Shown here piece by piece: positions 33,464 to 43,026 of a stretch of DNA of 64,000 bases (within the stretch, counting starts at the first letter, position 1; the number at the start of each line of letters is the position of its first letter). The notes below the pieces were generated by a model. The model saw only the letters and a list, made by a program, of their open reading frames with translations, was not told where the DNA came from and made no database searches. The translations under genes were made by a program, and so were the position numbers. The DNA comes from Saccharothrix luteola. GTDB taxonomy: Bacteria; Actinomycetota; Actinomycetes; Mycobacteriales; Pseudonocardiaceae. Location of the stretch: the NCBI RefSeq assembly GCF_020859565.1, contig NZ_JAJHUO010000043.1, positions 1 to 64,000 of the forward strand. Direction: 5' to 3'.

Positions 33464-34495
33464 ATGGACGCACGGGGTGCACGGCGCGAGCCGACCATGA
33501 AGGACGTCGCCGCACTCGCCCAGGTCAGCACGAAGACGGTGTCGCGGGTCATCAACGACCTGCCCGGCGCCGGTCCCGACGTCGTCGAACGCGTCCGCGC
33601 CGCCGCCCGCACCCTCGGCTACCGCCCCAACCTCACCGCCAGCAGCCTGCGCCGCTCCGACAAGCGCAGCGCCACCATCGGCGTGCTCTTCGAGGACCTG
33701 TCCAACCCTTTCGACGCCGCCCTGCTGCGCGCCGTCGAGGACCGCGCCCGGCAGAACGACGTGCTCGTGCTGGCCGGCAGCAACGAGGACGACCCGGCCC
33801 TGCAACGCGAACTGCTCACGTCCCTGGCCACCCGCCGCGTCGACGGCATCGTCGCGATGGCCGCCGGCGGCCACCAGGACGCGCTCCAGCAGGAACGCGA
33901 ACGCGGCACACCCATGGTCCTGGTCGACCGCCCACCGACCTTCGACGGCACCGACAGCGTCACCACCACCAACCGCGACAGCTCCCGCGAGGCCGTCCTC
34001 CACCTAGCCGAACGCGGCCACCGGCGCATCGCCTTCCTCGGCGACCGGCAGACGCTCTGGACGAGCCAGGAGCGCTACACCGGCTACCTGGAAGGACTCG
34101 CCCACACCGGTCTCACCCTGCGCAAACAGCTCATCCGCACCGACCTGCACGGCCCCGACGCCGCCGAGACCGCCACCGCCGCCCTGCTCGACCTGGACGA
34201 ACCGCCGACCGCGCTGTTCACCGCGCAGAACCTCGTCACCGTCGGCGCGATGCGCACCCTGCGCGCCCGCGACCTGCACCACCGGATCGCGCTCATCGGC
34301 TTCGACGACTTCCCCCTCGCCGACATGCTCGAACCCGCCGTCACCGTCCTGCGCCAGGACGTCCCCGCCCTCGGCCGCAGAGCCGCCGAACTCATCTTCA
34401 CCCGCATCGACGGCGACCAGTCCCCGCCCACGCACGCCGTCATCCCGGCCACCCTCGTCCAGCGCGGTTCGGGCGAGATCCCGCCGGCGCCGTGA
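33464..34495 (+). CDS. LacI-family repressor of the fructan operon
   Basis: LacI regulator with HTH MKDVAALAQVSTKTVSRVINDL near the start, minor-groove hinge (YRPNLTASSLRR), and the effector fold (TIGVLFEDLSNPFDAALLRAV, VLVDRPPTFDGTDSVTT, ALIGFDDFPLADML). The ATG at 33464 lies behind GGAGCAGAGG; other in-frame ATGs at 33449 and 33497 are possible. It is divergent from frcB, with two copies of an ACGTCAACGTTGACGT-type operator between them, so it is very probably the local repressor, released by fructose or a phosphate of it. Confidence 0.9.
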   Translation: MDARGARREPTMKDVAALAQVSTKTVSRVINDLPGAGPDVVERVRAAARTLGYRPNLTASSLRRSDKRSATIGVLFEDLSNPFDAALLRAVEDRARQNDVLVLAGSNEDDPALQRELLTSLATRRVDGIVAMAAGGHQDALQQERERGTPMVLVDRPPTFDGTDSVTTTNRDSSREAVLHLAERGHRRIAFLGDRQTLWTSQERYTGYLEGLAHTGLTLRKQLIRTDLHGPDAAETATAALLDLDEPPTALFTAQNLVTVGAMRTLRARDLHHRIALIGFDDFPLADMLEPAVTVLRQDVPALGRRAAELIFTRIDGDQSPPTHAVIPATLVQRGSGEIPPAP

Positions 34496-34632
34496 TCGGA
34501 CACGGACGCGTAACAGCGTTGAGCGCTCGTGGTTCCGACAAGCCCTCACCGTGACGGCGACGGCCACCGACACCTACCACCCGACGGGCGGCCCACCTCC
34601 TGGTCGAGTGCCCCCCGCCGGCCGACCCGACC

Positions 34633-36582
34633 TCACCGTGCGGTCAGGTGTGGCCCGGGGACGGGCGAGGCGCCTTGTCGGACGAAGACCGGGATGCGGT
34701 CGAGAGGTGCACTGGTGTCCACAGTGGTCCCGCCGGTGGCCGGTGCTCCGGTCCACGCGTCGGTCCAGTCCGTTCCGGCGGGCAGGTACACCGTCCTGGA
34801 ACGTGCGCGGTACTCGGTGACGGGTGCGACCAGCAGGTCGGGGCCGAACATGAACTGGTCCTCGACCTGCCACGCCCGCTCGTCGTCGGGGAAGTCGACG
34901 AACAGCGGTCGCATCGGGGGCAGCCCGGTCTCGTGCGCGACGCGCATCTGGTCCAGGAGGTACGGCTTGAGCCGCTCGCGCAGGTGGAGCTGGTCGCACA
35001 GGATCGGGTAGGCGGCTTCCCCGAACGACCACAGCTCGTTGGGTCCTCCGGTCATCTCGGCGGTGAAGGGCTGGTTGGGCGCGCGGTCGCCGTGCAGGCG
35101 CAACAACGGGGTGAACACCGCGTACTGGAACCAGCGGATCACCAGCTCGCGGAACTCCTCGTCCTCCGGGTCGCCGCCGAGGAAGCCGCCGATGTCGCTG
35201 TTCCACCACGGGATGCCGCTCATCGCCATGTTCAGCCCGGCCCGGACCTGCACGGCGAGCGAGTCGAACGTGCTGGCGACGTCGCCGGACCACACGGCCG
35301 CGCCGTACCGCTGGCTGCCCGCCCACGCCGACCGGATCAGCAGCACGACCTCGTCCTCGCCCGCCTCGCGCATCCCGTCGTGGAAGCCTTGGGCGTGCAG
35401 GAGGGGGTAGAGGTTGGTCACGGCGCGTCCGGGACCGGCGTGGTAGACCGCCTCCTCGGCGAGACCGGACGCGAGGTCGGGCTCGCAGGCGTCCAGCCAC
35501 CACACCTTGACGCCGTGGTCGAGGTAGTTGCGCCTGACCTGGTCCCACAGGTACCGGCGGGCGGCGGGGTTGGTCGAGTCGACGTAGGCCAGTTCCGGGT
35601 ACCCGGACGCGTCGGGCCAGTGCTGCCGCGTGAGCCCGCCGCCCGCCCGGCCGACGAGCAGACCCGCGCGCCGCATGGGCTCGTAGTTCTCGCTGGCCGC
35701 GCCGATGGTCGGCCAGACGGAGACCATCAGGCGCACGCCCATCTCCTCCAGCTCCCGCACCATCGCCCGCGGGTCCGGCCACGAGGTCGGGTCGAACCTC
35801 CACGAACCCATGGTGGGCCAGTGGAAGAAGTCGGCGACGATGACGCTCAGCGGCAGCCCGCGTCCGTGGTGCTCGCGTGCGACGGCCAGCAGCTCGTCCT
35901 GCGTCTTGTAGCGCAGCTTGCTCTGCCAGAAGCCGGCCGCCCACTCCGGCATCATCGGCGTGTGCCCGGTGGCCTCGGCGTAGCGGGCGAGGATGTCGGC
36001 GGGTCGGTCGCCCGCGGTGATCCAGTAGTCGATCTGCCGCGAGTCCCGCGCCACCCAGCGGGTCACGTCCATGCCGAGCTCGACCCGCCCGATCGCCGGG
36101 TTGTGCCACAGCAGGCCGTAACCGCGGCTGGACACCAGGAACGGGATGGTGACCTCGCCGTTGCGCTGCACGAGGTCGATCACGCAGCCCTTCTGGTCGA
36201 GCCTGCCGTGCCCGTGCTGGCCCAGGCCGTAGAACCGCTCGCCCGGGTAGCCCCGGAAACGCTGCTCCAGCCCTTCGGACGTGAAGTGACGCGGGCCGGG
36301 CCACCAGATGTAGGGCGGCGCCTCGGCCAGCAGCTCGGCGCCGTCGGCGGAGGAGAGGAACCGGAGGTGCCCCCGGTCGTCCAGCTCGGCGGTGATCGCG
36401 CCGTTGACGATGCGGCGCTCCCCGACGACCGGGGCGCTCGCCTGCGGCTTCGGGGTGAGCAGCGCGCCGGGCAGGTCGTCGCGCAGGCTGTCACGCGCCA
36501 CCCGCACCCGCAGGCTGTCGACACCCCACGGCTCCACCCGCACGACCACGTCGGACGTGCTCCACTCCAAGGCCTCCGCCAT
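34633..36582 (-). CDS. GH31 alpha-glycosidase (alpha-xylosidase/alpha-glucosidase type)
   Basis: A 649-residue cytoplasmic GH31 enzyme without a signal peptide. An N-terminal galactose-mutarotase-like sandwich (about 1-180, ending with LLWHNPAIGRVELG) precedes a barrel with VWWLDACEPD (nucleophile Asp) and AVWSGDVAS (acid/base Asp). The C-terminal sandwiches include FMFGPDLLVAPVTEY. IDYWITAGDRPADIL and MPEWAAGFWQSKLRY resemble the alpha-xylosidase (YicI-like) branch, but an alpha-glucosidase or sulfoquinovosidase is possible. An 18-bp palindromic operator lies 69 nt upstream. It is convergent with the LacI gene. Confidence 0.87.
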   Translation of the reverse strand: MAEALEWSTSDVVVRVEPWGVDSLRVRVARDSLRDDLPGALLTPKPQASAPVVGERRIVNGAITAELDDRGHLRFLSSADGAELLAEAPPYIWWPGPRHFTSEGLEQRFRGYPGERFYGLGQHGHGRLDQKGCVIDLVQRNGEVTIPFLVSSRGYGLLWHNPAIGRVELGMDVTRWVARDSRQIDYWITAGDRPADILARYAEATGHTPMMPEWAAGFWQSKLRYKTQDELLAVAREHHGRGLPLSVIVADFFHWPTMGSWRFDPTSWPDPRAMVRELEEMGVRLMVSVWPTIGAASENYEPMRRAGLLVGRAGGGLTRQHWPDASGYPELAYVDSTNPAARRYLWDQVRRNYLDHGVKVWWLDACEPDLASGLAEEAVYHAGPGRAVTNLYPLLHAQGFHDGMREAGEDEVVLLIRSAWAGSQRYGAAVWSGDVASTFDSLAVQVRAGLNMAMSGIPWWNSDIGGFLGGDPEDEEFRELVIRWFQYAVFTPLLRLHGDRAPNQPFTAEMTGGPNELWSFGEAAYPILCDQLHLRERLKPYLLDQMRVAHETGLPPMRPLFVDFPDDERAWQVEDQFMFGPDLLVAPVTEYRARSRTVYLPAGTDWTDAWTGAPATGGTTVDTSAPLDRIPVFVRQGASPVPGPHLTAR

Positions 36583-36650
36583 GAGACGTCGTTCCCTTCC
36601 GAAGAATGCGCCGTGGTGGCGGCTTCCTGCCGTCGGATGCGGCCGGTGTG

Positions 36651-36668
36651 TGTCGAAGCGCTTCGACA
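36651..36668. promoter_or_regulatory. perfect 18-bp palindromic operator before the GH31 gene
   Basis: TGTCGAAGCGCTTCGACA, with the central CG of LacI-family operators, 69 nt upstream of the GH31 ATG. It does not match either other operator type in the window, and its regulator is not encoded next to it. Confidence 0.75.
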
Positions 36669-36825
36669 GTCGGCAGGCTACGAGACCGCACTGGGGTCGG
36701 CAAGGGGGTCCTCAGCACGGCATCGCGTTCGAGACGGCGGATTCCGCTGTCCGGACGACGCCGGCTCCGTGCGCCCGCGACTACCGTTTGGATCGATTCA
36801 GCGGACATCTCGCAATGGAGCGACC

Positions 36826-37944
36826 ATGCCCAAGTCACGCACGACCGCAGGAGTCCTCGCCCTCGCCGTCGTCCTGCCCCTGGTGGCCGCGCCCACCGCG
36901 CAGGCGAGCGCCACCATCACCGAACTGCCCGGCCTGCCCGGCCACCCCACCCACCGCGCGATCGCCGTCAACGACCTCGGGCAGGTCGTCGGCGTCGCGG
37001 AGGGCAACGGCAAACCGCGTGCCGTGCGGTGGACCGCGAGCGGCGCCGCGGCCACCGACCTCGGGCTCGGCAGACCGTCCGGGCTCAACCAGGTCGGCCA
37101 GGTGCTCATCGAGGAAGGTGTCAGCCTCACCGGCCCCTTCGTCCAGCGGGCCCGGATCTGGCAGGACGGCACGGTCACCGACCTCACGCCCAGCGGCGCC
37201 GGCGTGGTGATCGCATCGGCGATCGGCAACACGGGCGTGGTGCCGATGACGTACTCCACCTCGCCGTCGGGGTACCACCAGGAGAAGGCGGTCGTGTGGC
37301 GGGACGGCAAGCACACGTCGTTGCCCGTGACCGGGCCGCACCTGTGGGCGAGCGCGGTCAACGACGCCGGCGTGGTCGCGGGCTCCAAGGCGCCCATGTT
37401 CGGCACCGACCTCCACGCGTTCCTCTGCCCGGACGCCACGACGTGCAGGCCGTTGCCGACCGTGCCGGGGTCGAGCACCTACTCGGTGGAGGCGATCAAC
37501 GAAGCCGGGGTGGTCGTCGGCAACCGGGACACCAAGGCGTTGCGCTGGGCGGGCGACCAGGTGACCGTGCTGTCGACCTCCGGCGGGGTGGCGAACAGCC
37601 CGCAGGCGATCAACGAGCGCGGTGACGTCGTCGGGTGGACCACGGACGCGAGCGGCACGCGGCGGGCGACGCTGTGGCGGGCCGGCGGCGGGTCCGTGAC
37701 GCTGAACGTGCCCGGTCGGTCCGAGGCGGTCGCGGTCAACGACCGGGGTGACGTGATCGGCTGGACGGGCAGCGCCGGCTCACCCCGCGGGTTCCTGTGG
37801 CGGGACGGGAAGGTCGTCTACCTCGGCTCGCTCGGCGGCACGCGCAGCCTGCCGGTGGCCTTGAACGAGCGCGGCACGATCGTCGGCGAGAGCACGACCG
37901 CCGACGCGACGCTCAAGGCCGTGAGGTGGACCGTGACCGGCTGA
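36826..37944 (+). CDS. secreted HAF-repeat protein
   Basis: A 372-residue secreted protein: signal peptide to APTAQASA, then about eight HAF-type repeats of ~40 residues with the pattern AIAVNDLGQVVG, AVNDAGVVAGS, AINEAGVVVGN, AINERGDVVGW, AVNDRGDVIGW and ALNERGTIVGE. Each is followed by a W/F-R-DG strand, predicting a beta-propeller. HAF proteins are common in secreted actinobacterial and myxobacterial proteomes and have no assigned activity. The ATG at 36826 has GGAG 5 nt upstream; the open frame far upstream is antisense to the GH31 gene. Confidence 0.85.
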   Translation: MPKSRTTAGVLALAVVLPLVAAPTAQASATITELPGLPGHPTHRAIAVNDLGQVVGVAEGNGKPRAVRWTASGAAATDLGLGRPSGLNQVGQVLIEEGVSLTGPFVQRARIWQDGTVTDLTPSGAGVVIASAIGNTGVVPMTYSTSPSGYHQEKAVVWRDGKHTSLPVTGPHLWASAVNDAGVVAGSKAPMFGTDLHAFLCPDATTCRPLPTVPGSSTYSVEAINEAGVVVGNRDTKALRWAGDQVTVLSTSGGVANSPQAINERGDVVGWTTDASGTRRATLWRAGGGSVTLNVPGRSEAVAVNDRGDVIGWTGSAGSPRGFLWRDGKVVYLGSLGGTRSLPVALNERGTIVGESTTADATLKAVRWTVTG

Positions 37945-38102
37945 CCTGTCGCCGCCGGAGCGGTTGACCTGCCAGGGCCCAACGGACCCGCAGGCCAGGC
38001 GCGCTGGTTCCCTGGCATCTGTGAACCACTGCGGTTCGGTGTCATCCGGGCAGTGAAAGGGGTTGAATTCCGGCACTACGCCGCTCGCAGCAAGGAGTGC
38101 AC

Positions 38103-38954
38103 ATGCGCACAGCAACCGTGGCCGCGGCAGTCGTCGCCCTGGCCGCCGTGACCGCCTGGCCCGCTTCCGCGATCAACACCTACAACGCCGTACCCGCCCC
38201 GGAGCGCACCGAGGTCGGCGCCCTGGTCGCGACCTGGGACAACGACGACAACCCCGCCACGCCGGACCGCGTCGACTGGGTGTGCAGCGGCACGATGGTC
38301 GACGCCGACACGTTCCTCACCGCGGCCCACTGCGTCGACGGTTGGCCGTCGAACGTCAAGTTCTACGTCTCGCTGCTCCAGGACGTGCAGTCCGCGCTCG
38401 ACGCCGCGACGGGCACCCCGGCGCAGAAGGCGGCGTCGGTCGGTGTGCAGGGCGTGGCCCACGGCGACCCGGCCTACCCGGGCAACTCCGCCGATTCGCA
38501 CGACATCGCGGTGGTCGAACTGCCCGCCAGGCAGGTGGCGGCGCGCTGGAACTTCAAGCCCGCCACCCTGCCGACCGCGGGCAAGCTCGACGCGATGGGC
38601 CCGAGGGCGCTCGACGCCGCCGAGTACACCGTCGTCGGCTACGGCACGGAAGAAGCCCAGAACGGCCCCGGCGGCCACACCCACCCCGGCGGCGGCGTGC
38701 GGATGAAGGCCCCGCTCGGCTTCAACGCGCTCAACAACACCTGGCTGCGGCTGTCGATGATCGAGGCGCAGGGCAACGGCGGCGCGTGCTACGGCGACTC
38801 CGGCGGTCCGAACTTCGCCACCATCGACGGCAAGCGCGTCCTGGTGGCGACCACGATCACGGGCGACGCCCCGTGCTACGCCACCAACGTCACGTACCGC
38901 CTCGACACGCCTTCCGCCCGTTCCTTCCTCGCGCCCTTCGTCGCCCTCTCGTAA
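38103..38954 (+). CDS. secreted trypsin-like serine protease
   Basis: A 283-residue S1-family protease with signal peptide (cleavage near TAWPASA). The catalytic triad is visible: His in FLTAAHCVDG, Asp in SHDIAVVELP and Ser in CYGDSGGPNF. Two Cys pairs fit chymotrypsin-fold disulfides. No obvious long propeptide, so activation may need only signal or short N-terminal cleavage. The ATG at 38103 has AAGGAG 5 nt upstream. It is monocistronic between two unrelated small genes; the substrate is unknown. Confidence 0.9.
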   Translation: MRTATVAAAVVALAAVTAWPASAINTYNAVPAPERTEVGALVATWDNDDNPATPDRVDWVCSGTMVDADTFLTAAHCVDGWPSNVKFYVSLLQDVQSALDAATGTPAQKAASVGVQGVAHGDPAYPGNSADSHDIAVVELPARQVAARWNFKPATLPTAGKLDAMGPRALDAAEYTVVGYGTEEAQNGPGGHTHPGGGVRMKAPLGFNALNNTWLRLSMIEAQGNGGACYGDSGGPNFATIDGKRVLVATTITGDAPCYATNVTYRLDTPSARSFLAPFVALS

Positions 38955-39097
38955 CACCCGAAAGACGCGGCTCCACCACTCGTGGGCGGGACATCGTGCG
39001 ATCCGCCCACGACTGGTGGATCCTCGCGTGCGCGCAATCGGCGTAACCTGGCCACCCCATCTCGCGATTGCGCGGTTTCGCGACGCCGGAGGCCAGC

Positions 39098-39421
39098 ATG
39101 GCGATCATCAAGAAACCCTTCGATTCCTACTCGATCGTCCACTCCAGCAACAACTCCCAGTACGAGGCCGACATCGCCTGCTTCATCACGGGCACCGTCG
39201 ACCTGATCGGGAGAATCCTCTTCTTCAAGGACGGCACCCCTCCGCCGCCGAACGTGCTGCTGGCGTACGGGCCGGAGATCCACTTCCCGCTCAGCAGGTT
39301 CCCCGAAGTGGTCGACACCTTGCGCCAGGAGAAGCCTCTCTACCTGTGGCTGGACACGGACTCCCTGGTCGGGGCGGTCGGCACGACCGACAAGGAACCG
39401 GCAGGCGAGGAGGAGGGCTGA
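39098..39421 (+). CDS. small conserved-looking protein of unknown function
   Basis: A 107-residue cytoplasmic protein starting MAIIKKPFDSYSIVHSSNN. It has a compact alpha/beta pattern (ADIACFITGTVDLIGRILFF, EIHFPLSRFPEVVDTL, YLWLDTDSLVGAVG) and an acidic tail (EPAGEEEG). No family is recognised with confidence. GGAGG 5 nt before the ATG at 39098 supports this start over one 10 codons earlier. Confidence 0.65.
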   Translation: MAIIKKPFDSYSIVHSSNNSQYEADIACFITGTVDLIGRILFFKDGTPPPPNVLLAYGPEIHFPLSRFPEVVDTLRQEKPLYLWLDTDSLVGAVGTTDKEPAGEEEG

Positions 39422-39536
39422 CGTCGACCCGGCCCGGAGGTCGGATCAGGGATGTGACCGATAGCCGGGCAATAGGGCGGGGTAAGCGGCGGCGGGCAGG
39501 TTGGTCCTGATGGCACAACCAGAGAGGGGGTCGCCG

Positions 39537-39890
39537 ATGAGCGCGGATGCCGGGGTCACGGCGATGGGGATCGACCACGTCCGGCTCAGCTACCTCTACC
39601 TCGACCAGGGCGACCTCGACGGGTACGGCTCGTTGTTCGCGGCCGACGCGCGGATCGTCCGGCCCGGTGAGCGGGTGGTGCGCGCGCACGTCGAGTCCGG
39701 GCACGCGGGGCTCAGCGTCGGCAAGCACGTGGTGGAGGAGGTCTTCGGCGTCGACGACCGGGTCACCGTGACCGGGCGGCTGACGCACCGGGTGACGGGG
39801 CGGGAGGTGGGCTTCGCGGACGTCTTCGCGTTGTCCGAGCACGGCTTGTTGCGGTTCCAGAAGACCTACTTCTTCGTCGCGCCCGGGTAG
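39537..39890 (+). CDS. SnoaL/NTF2-like small protein
   Basis: A 117-residue protein with the cone-shaped NTF2/SnoaL-like pattern: HVRLSYLYLDQGDLDGYGSLFAADARIVRPG, a hydrophobic strand region (DRVTVTGRLTHRVTGREVGFAD) and the ending LRFQKTYFFVAPG. Members include small isomerases, cyclases and dehydratases acting on polyketides or sterols, plus many of unknown role. It lies next to a biosynthetic cluster but upstream of its SARP regulator with no shared promoter motif, so membership is uncertain. RBS GAGAGGGGG precedes the ATG at 39537. Confidence 0.7.
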   Translation: MSADAGVTAMGIDHVRLSYLYLDQGDLDGYGSLFAADARIVRPGERVVRAHVESGHAGLSVGKHVVEEVFGVDDRVTVTGRLTHRVTGREVGFADVFALSEHGLLRFQKTYFFVAPG

Positions 39891-40049
39891 CGGGTCGGTG
39901 GTGGTGGCGGCGCGTCGCCGCCGGTGGGACCGACTGCCGAAGGCCCGTTGGTCCTGTCGGACGAGCGGGCCGGGTAGCTTCGAGCACGACGGTGACACCG
40001 GTGCTCACCCCGAGTTACCGTGATCACGCGGTCGACTTGGGGAGCAGCA

Positions 40050-43019
40050 GTGGGTTTGCCAGCGCGATTACCGGAAACCGGTTTGGTCTACCGCGTGCTC
40101 GGGCCCCTGCACGTCTCCGGCGGTGCCGACGGCGACGTGAAGATCCCGCCGGGGCGGCAGCAGGTGGTGCTCGCCATCCTGCTGCTGGAGGCCAACCGGG
40201 TCGTCGGCGTCGACACGCTGGTCGACGCGATCTGGAACGACGCGCCGCCCGCGACCGCGCGCACGCAGGTGCAGATCTGCGTGTCGGCGCTGCGCGGCAC
40301 CCTGGTCCGGGCCGGGCGCGGCGAGGCCATCGCCACCAAGCCGCCCGGTTACTCGCTGAGGGTCGCCGAAGGCGAGCTGGACCTGCACCTGTTCACCCGG
40401 TTGACCGCCGACGCCGAGGAGGCGATCCGGGTCGGTGACCGGGTGGCGGCGTCGACGTTGTTGCGCCAGGCCCTCGGGCTGTGGCGCGGGCCCGCGTTGG
40501 GCGGCACCACCAGCCGTGCCCTCAACGCCCGCGCGGCCAAGCTGGACGAGGACCGGCTCGCCGCCTTGGAGATGTCGCTGGACCTGGAGCTGGCCGCGGG
40601 CCGCCACCACCACCTGGTCGGCGAGATCAGCGCCCTGGTCGCGCAGCACCCGCTGCGGGAACGCCTGCGCGGCCAGCTCATGCTCGCGCTGCACCGGTCC
40701 GGGCGGCAGGCCGAGGCGTTGGAGGTGTACCGGGTCGCGCGCGACCTGCTGGTGGACGAGCTCGGCCTGGAACCGGGCGACGAGCTGCGCCGGCTGGAGG
40801 GCGCCATCCTCGCCGGCGACCCCGGGCTGCTGGTCGCGACGCCCGAACCCGAGGCGCCGCCGCAACGCGTGCCGGAGGCCACCGCTCCCTTCCAACTACC
40901 GGCGGACATGGGCGACTTCACCGGTCGCGCCCGGCTGATCGCGCGCGCCGAGGAGCTGCTGACCGGCCCGCAACGCGCCACGCGCGTGCTGGCGCTGGTG
41001 GGCAAGCCGGGCGTGGGCAAGAGCGCGTTGGCCGTGCACATCGCGCACCGCCTGGTGGACGAGCACTTCCCCGACGGTCAGTTGTACTGCGACCTCGCGG
41101 GAACGCGGGCCGCGCCCGCCACGGCGGCCGACGTGCTGGGGCGGTTCCTGCGCGCGTTGGGCATCCCGGGGTCCTCGATCCCGGACGCCGCGGACGAGCG
41201 GGCGGAGATGTACCGCCAGCTCGTGGCCCGCAAGCGGGTGTTGATCGTGCTGGACGACGCGGCGGCCGAGGGCCACGTGCAGGCGTTGCTGCCGGGCAGC
41301 GGCACGTGCGCGATGATCGTGACCAGCCGGGCCAGGCTGACCGGTCTGCCCGGCGCGCGGGTGCTCGAGGTCGACGTGCTCGACCACGACGAGGCGATGG
41401 ACATGCTGGCCACGGTGATCGGCCCGGAGCGGGTGGACGCCGAGCCCGCCGCGGCGAACGCGCTGATCCGACTGGTCGGCGGCTTGCCGCTGGCGCTGCG
41501 GATCGTGGCAGCGCGGCTGGCCGCCCGCCGCCAGTGGTCGTTGGCGTGGATGCTGGAGCGGTTGTCCGACGAACGCCGCCGGCTCGACGAGCTGGCGCAC
41601 GGCGAGATGGTGGTGCGGGCGAGCCTCGCGCTCACCTACGACGGCCTCGGCCCGGACGCGCGGCGGTTGCTGCGCCTGCTGGGCCTGCTCGACGGCCTGA
41701 GCTTCCCCACGTGGGTGGCCGCGGCGCTGCTGGACGCGGACCTGTACCGGGCGGCGGACCTGTTGGAGCTGCTGGTCGACGCGCAGATGCTGGAGATCGT
41801 GGCCATCGACCTCGACGGCAGCCCGCGCTACAAGTTCCACGACCTGATCCGGCTCTACGCCCGTGAGCAGTTGGAGCGGCACGCCGCGGAGGACGCGCCC
41901 CAGGACGCGTTGGAACGGGTGTCGGGCGGTTGGCTCGCGCTGGCCGAGGAGGCGCACGCGCGCATCTACGGCGGTGACTTCACCGTGCTGCACGGCGGTG
42001 CGCCGCGCCGTCGGCTGCCGCGGTCCTCAGTGGACCGGTTGCTGGCCGACCCGGTGGCGTGGTTGGAGGCGGAGCACCGCAACCTGTGCTCGGCGGTCGA
42101 GCTGGCCGCGGGCGGCGACCTGGTCGAGATGTGCTGGGACCTCGCGGTCACGTTGGTGACGTTGTTCGAGGCGCGCTGCTACTTCGACGACTGGGAGCGC
42201 ACGCACGAGCGGGCGCTGGCGGTGGTGCGCGCGGCCGGTGACCGGCGGGGCGAGGCGGCGTTGCTGTGCTCGCTCGCGTCGCTGCGGCTGAGCTGGTCGC
42301 GCGGCGGCGACGAGGTGGCCGACCTGCTCGACCCGGCGCTGGCGCTGTTCGAGGAGCTGGACGAGGTCCTGGGTGTGGCGATGGTGCGGCGCAACCTGGC
42401 GCTGGCGCACCACCGGCGCGGCGACGCCGAACGGGCCGAGCCGGAGTACCTGGCCGCCCTGGACGGGTTCCGCCGGGCGGGCGACCCGGTGGGGCAGGCG
42501 TACGTGCTGGCGCAGCTGGCGCAGATCGACGTGCGCAACGGCGCGGAGGAGTCGGCGGGAGGTCGGCTGCGCGAGGCGCTGGGCATCTGCCGGGAGGTCG
42601 GCAACCGGCGGGTCGAGGTTCAGGTCCGCTACCGGCTGTGCGACTTGATGGTGCGGCGCGGGGAGCACCGGGAGGCCGAGGCGGCGTTGACCGAGCTGCT
42701 GGACGGTGTCCGGGAGCTGCACGACATCGTGGGCGAGGTGCGGGTGCTCCGCCTGCTGTCGGAGGTGAAGCTGGCGCTGGGTGACGGCGCGGGGGCCGAG
42801 GAGCTGCTGCGCCGGGCGCTGGAGGTGCACGAGCGGGCGATGGACCACGCCGGCGCGGCGGAGACGTCCACGGAGCTGGCGCTGGTGCTGGCCGGCCGGG
42901 GTGACCGGGTGCAGGCCGCCGACCTGCTGGACCGGGCGATCGCGGTGTTCGCCGAGCGGAACATGACCGCGTCCCGGGAGCGTGCCGCTCAGGCGTTGGC
43001 GGCGCTCGGGGCGGGCTGA
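40050..43019 (+). CDS. SARP/AfsR-family regulator with NB-ARC and TPR domains
   Basis: A 989-residue AfsR-like activator. Order: OmpR-type winged HTH (about 8-90; IPPGRQQVVLAILLLEANRV), bacterial transcriptional activation domain with ARAAKLDEDRLAALEMSLDLEL and ELGLEPGDELRRLE, NB-ARC ATPase with P-loop GKPGVGKSALAVHIAHR and LIVLDDAA, and TPR repeats to the C-terminus. Such proteins bind direct heptamer repeats and activate antibiotic clusters. The GTG at 40050 with GGGGAG upstream is preferred; a GTG at 40020 is also in frame. It sits at the left edge of the NRPS cluster, convergent with the repeat-peptide gene (8 nt between stop codons). Confidence 0.87.
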   Translation: MGLPARLPETGLVYRVLGPLHVSGGADGDVKIPPGRQQVVLAILLLEANRVVGVDTLVDAIWNDAPPATARTQVQICVSALRGTLVRAGRGEAIATKPPGYSLRVAEGELDLHLFTRLTADAEEAIRVGDRVAASTLLRQALGLWRGPALGGTTSRALNARAAKLDEDRLAALEMSLDLELAAGRHHHLVGEISALVAQHPLRERLRGQLMLALHRSGRQAEALEVYRVARDLLVDELGLEPGDELRRLEGAILAGDPGLLVATPEPEAPPQRVPEATAPFQLPADMGDFTGRARLIARAEELLTGPQRATRVLALVGKPGVGKSALAVHIAHRLVDEHFPDGQLYCDLAGTRAAPATAADVLGRFLRALGIPGSSIPDAADERAEMYRQLVARKRVLIVLDDAAAEGHVQALLPGSGTCAMIVTSRARLTGLPGARVLEVDVLDHDEAMDMLATVIGPERVDAEPAAANALIRLVGGLPLALRIVAARLAARRQWSLAWMLERLSDERRRLDELAHGEMVVRASLALTYDGLGPDARRLLRLLGLLDGLSFPTWVAAALLDADLYRAADLLELLVDAQMLEIVAIDLDGSPRYKFHDLIRLYAREQLERHAAEDAPQDALERVSGGWLALAEEAHARIYGGDFTVLHGGAPRRRLPRSSVDRLLADPVAWLEAEHRNLCSAVELAAGGDLVEMCWDLAVTLVTLFEARCYFDDWERTHERALAVVRAAGDRRGEAALLCSLASLRLSWSRGGDEVADLLDPALALFEELDEVLGVAMVRRNLALAHHRRGDAERAEPEYLAALDGFRRAGDPVGQAYVLAQLAQIDVRNGAEESAGGRLREALGICREVGNRRVEVQVRYRLCDLMVRRGEHREAEAALTELLDGVRELHDIVGEVRVLRLLSEVKLALGDGAGAEELLRRALEVHERAMDHAGAAETSTELALVLAGRGDRVQAADLLDRAIAVFAERNMTASRERAAQALAALGAG

Positions 43020-43026
43020 ACTCCGA

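Noticed and set aside
39537..39890. Assigning the SnoaL-like gene to the NRPS cluster
   Set aside because: It is separated from the cluster genes, lacks the shared heptamer promoter and has no partner genes; kept as a neighbour only.
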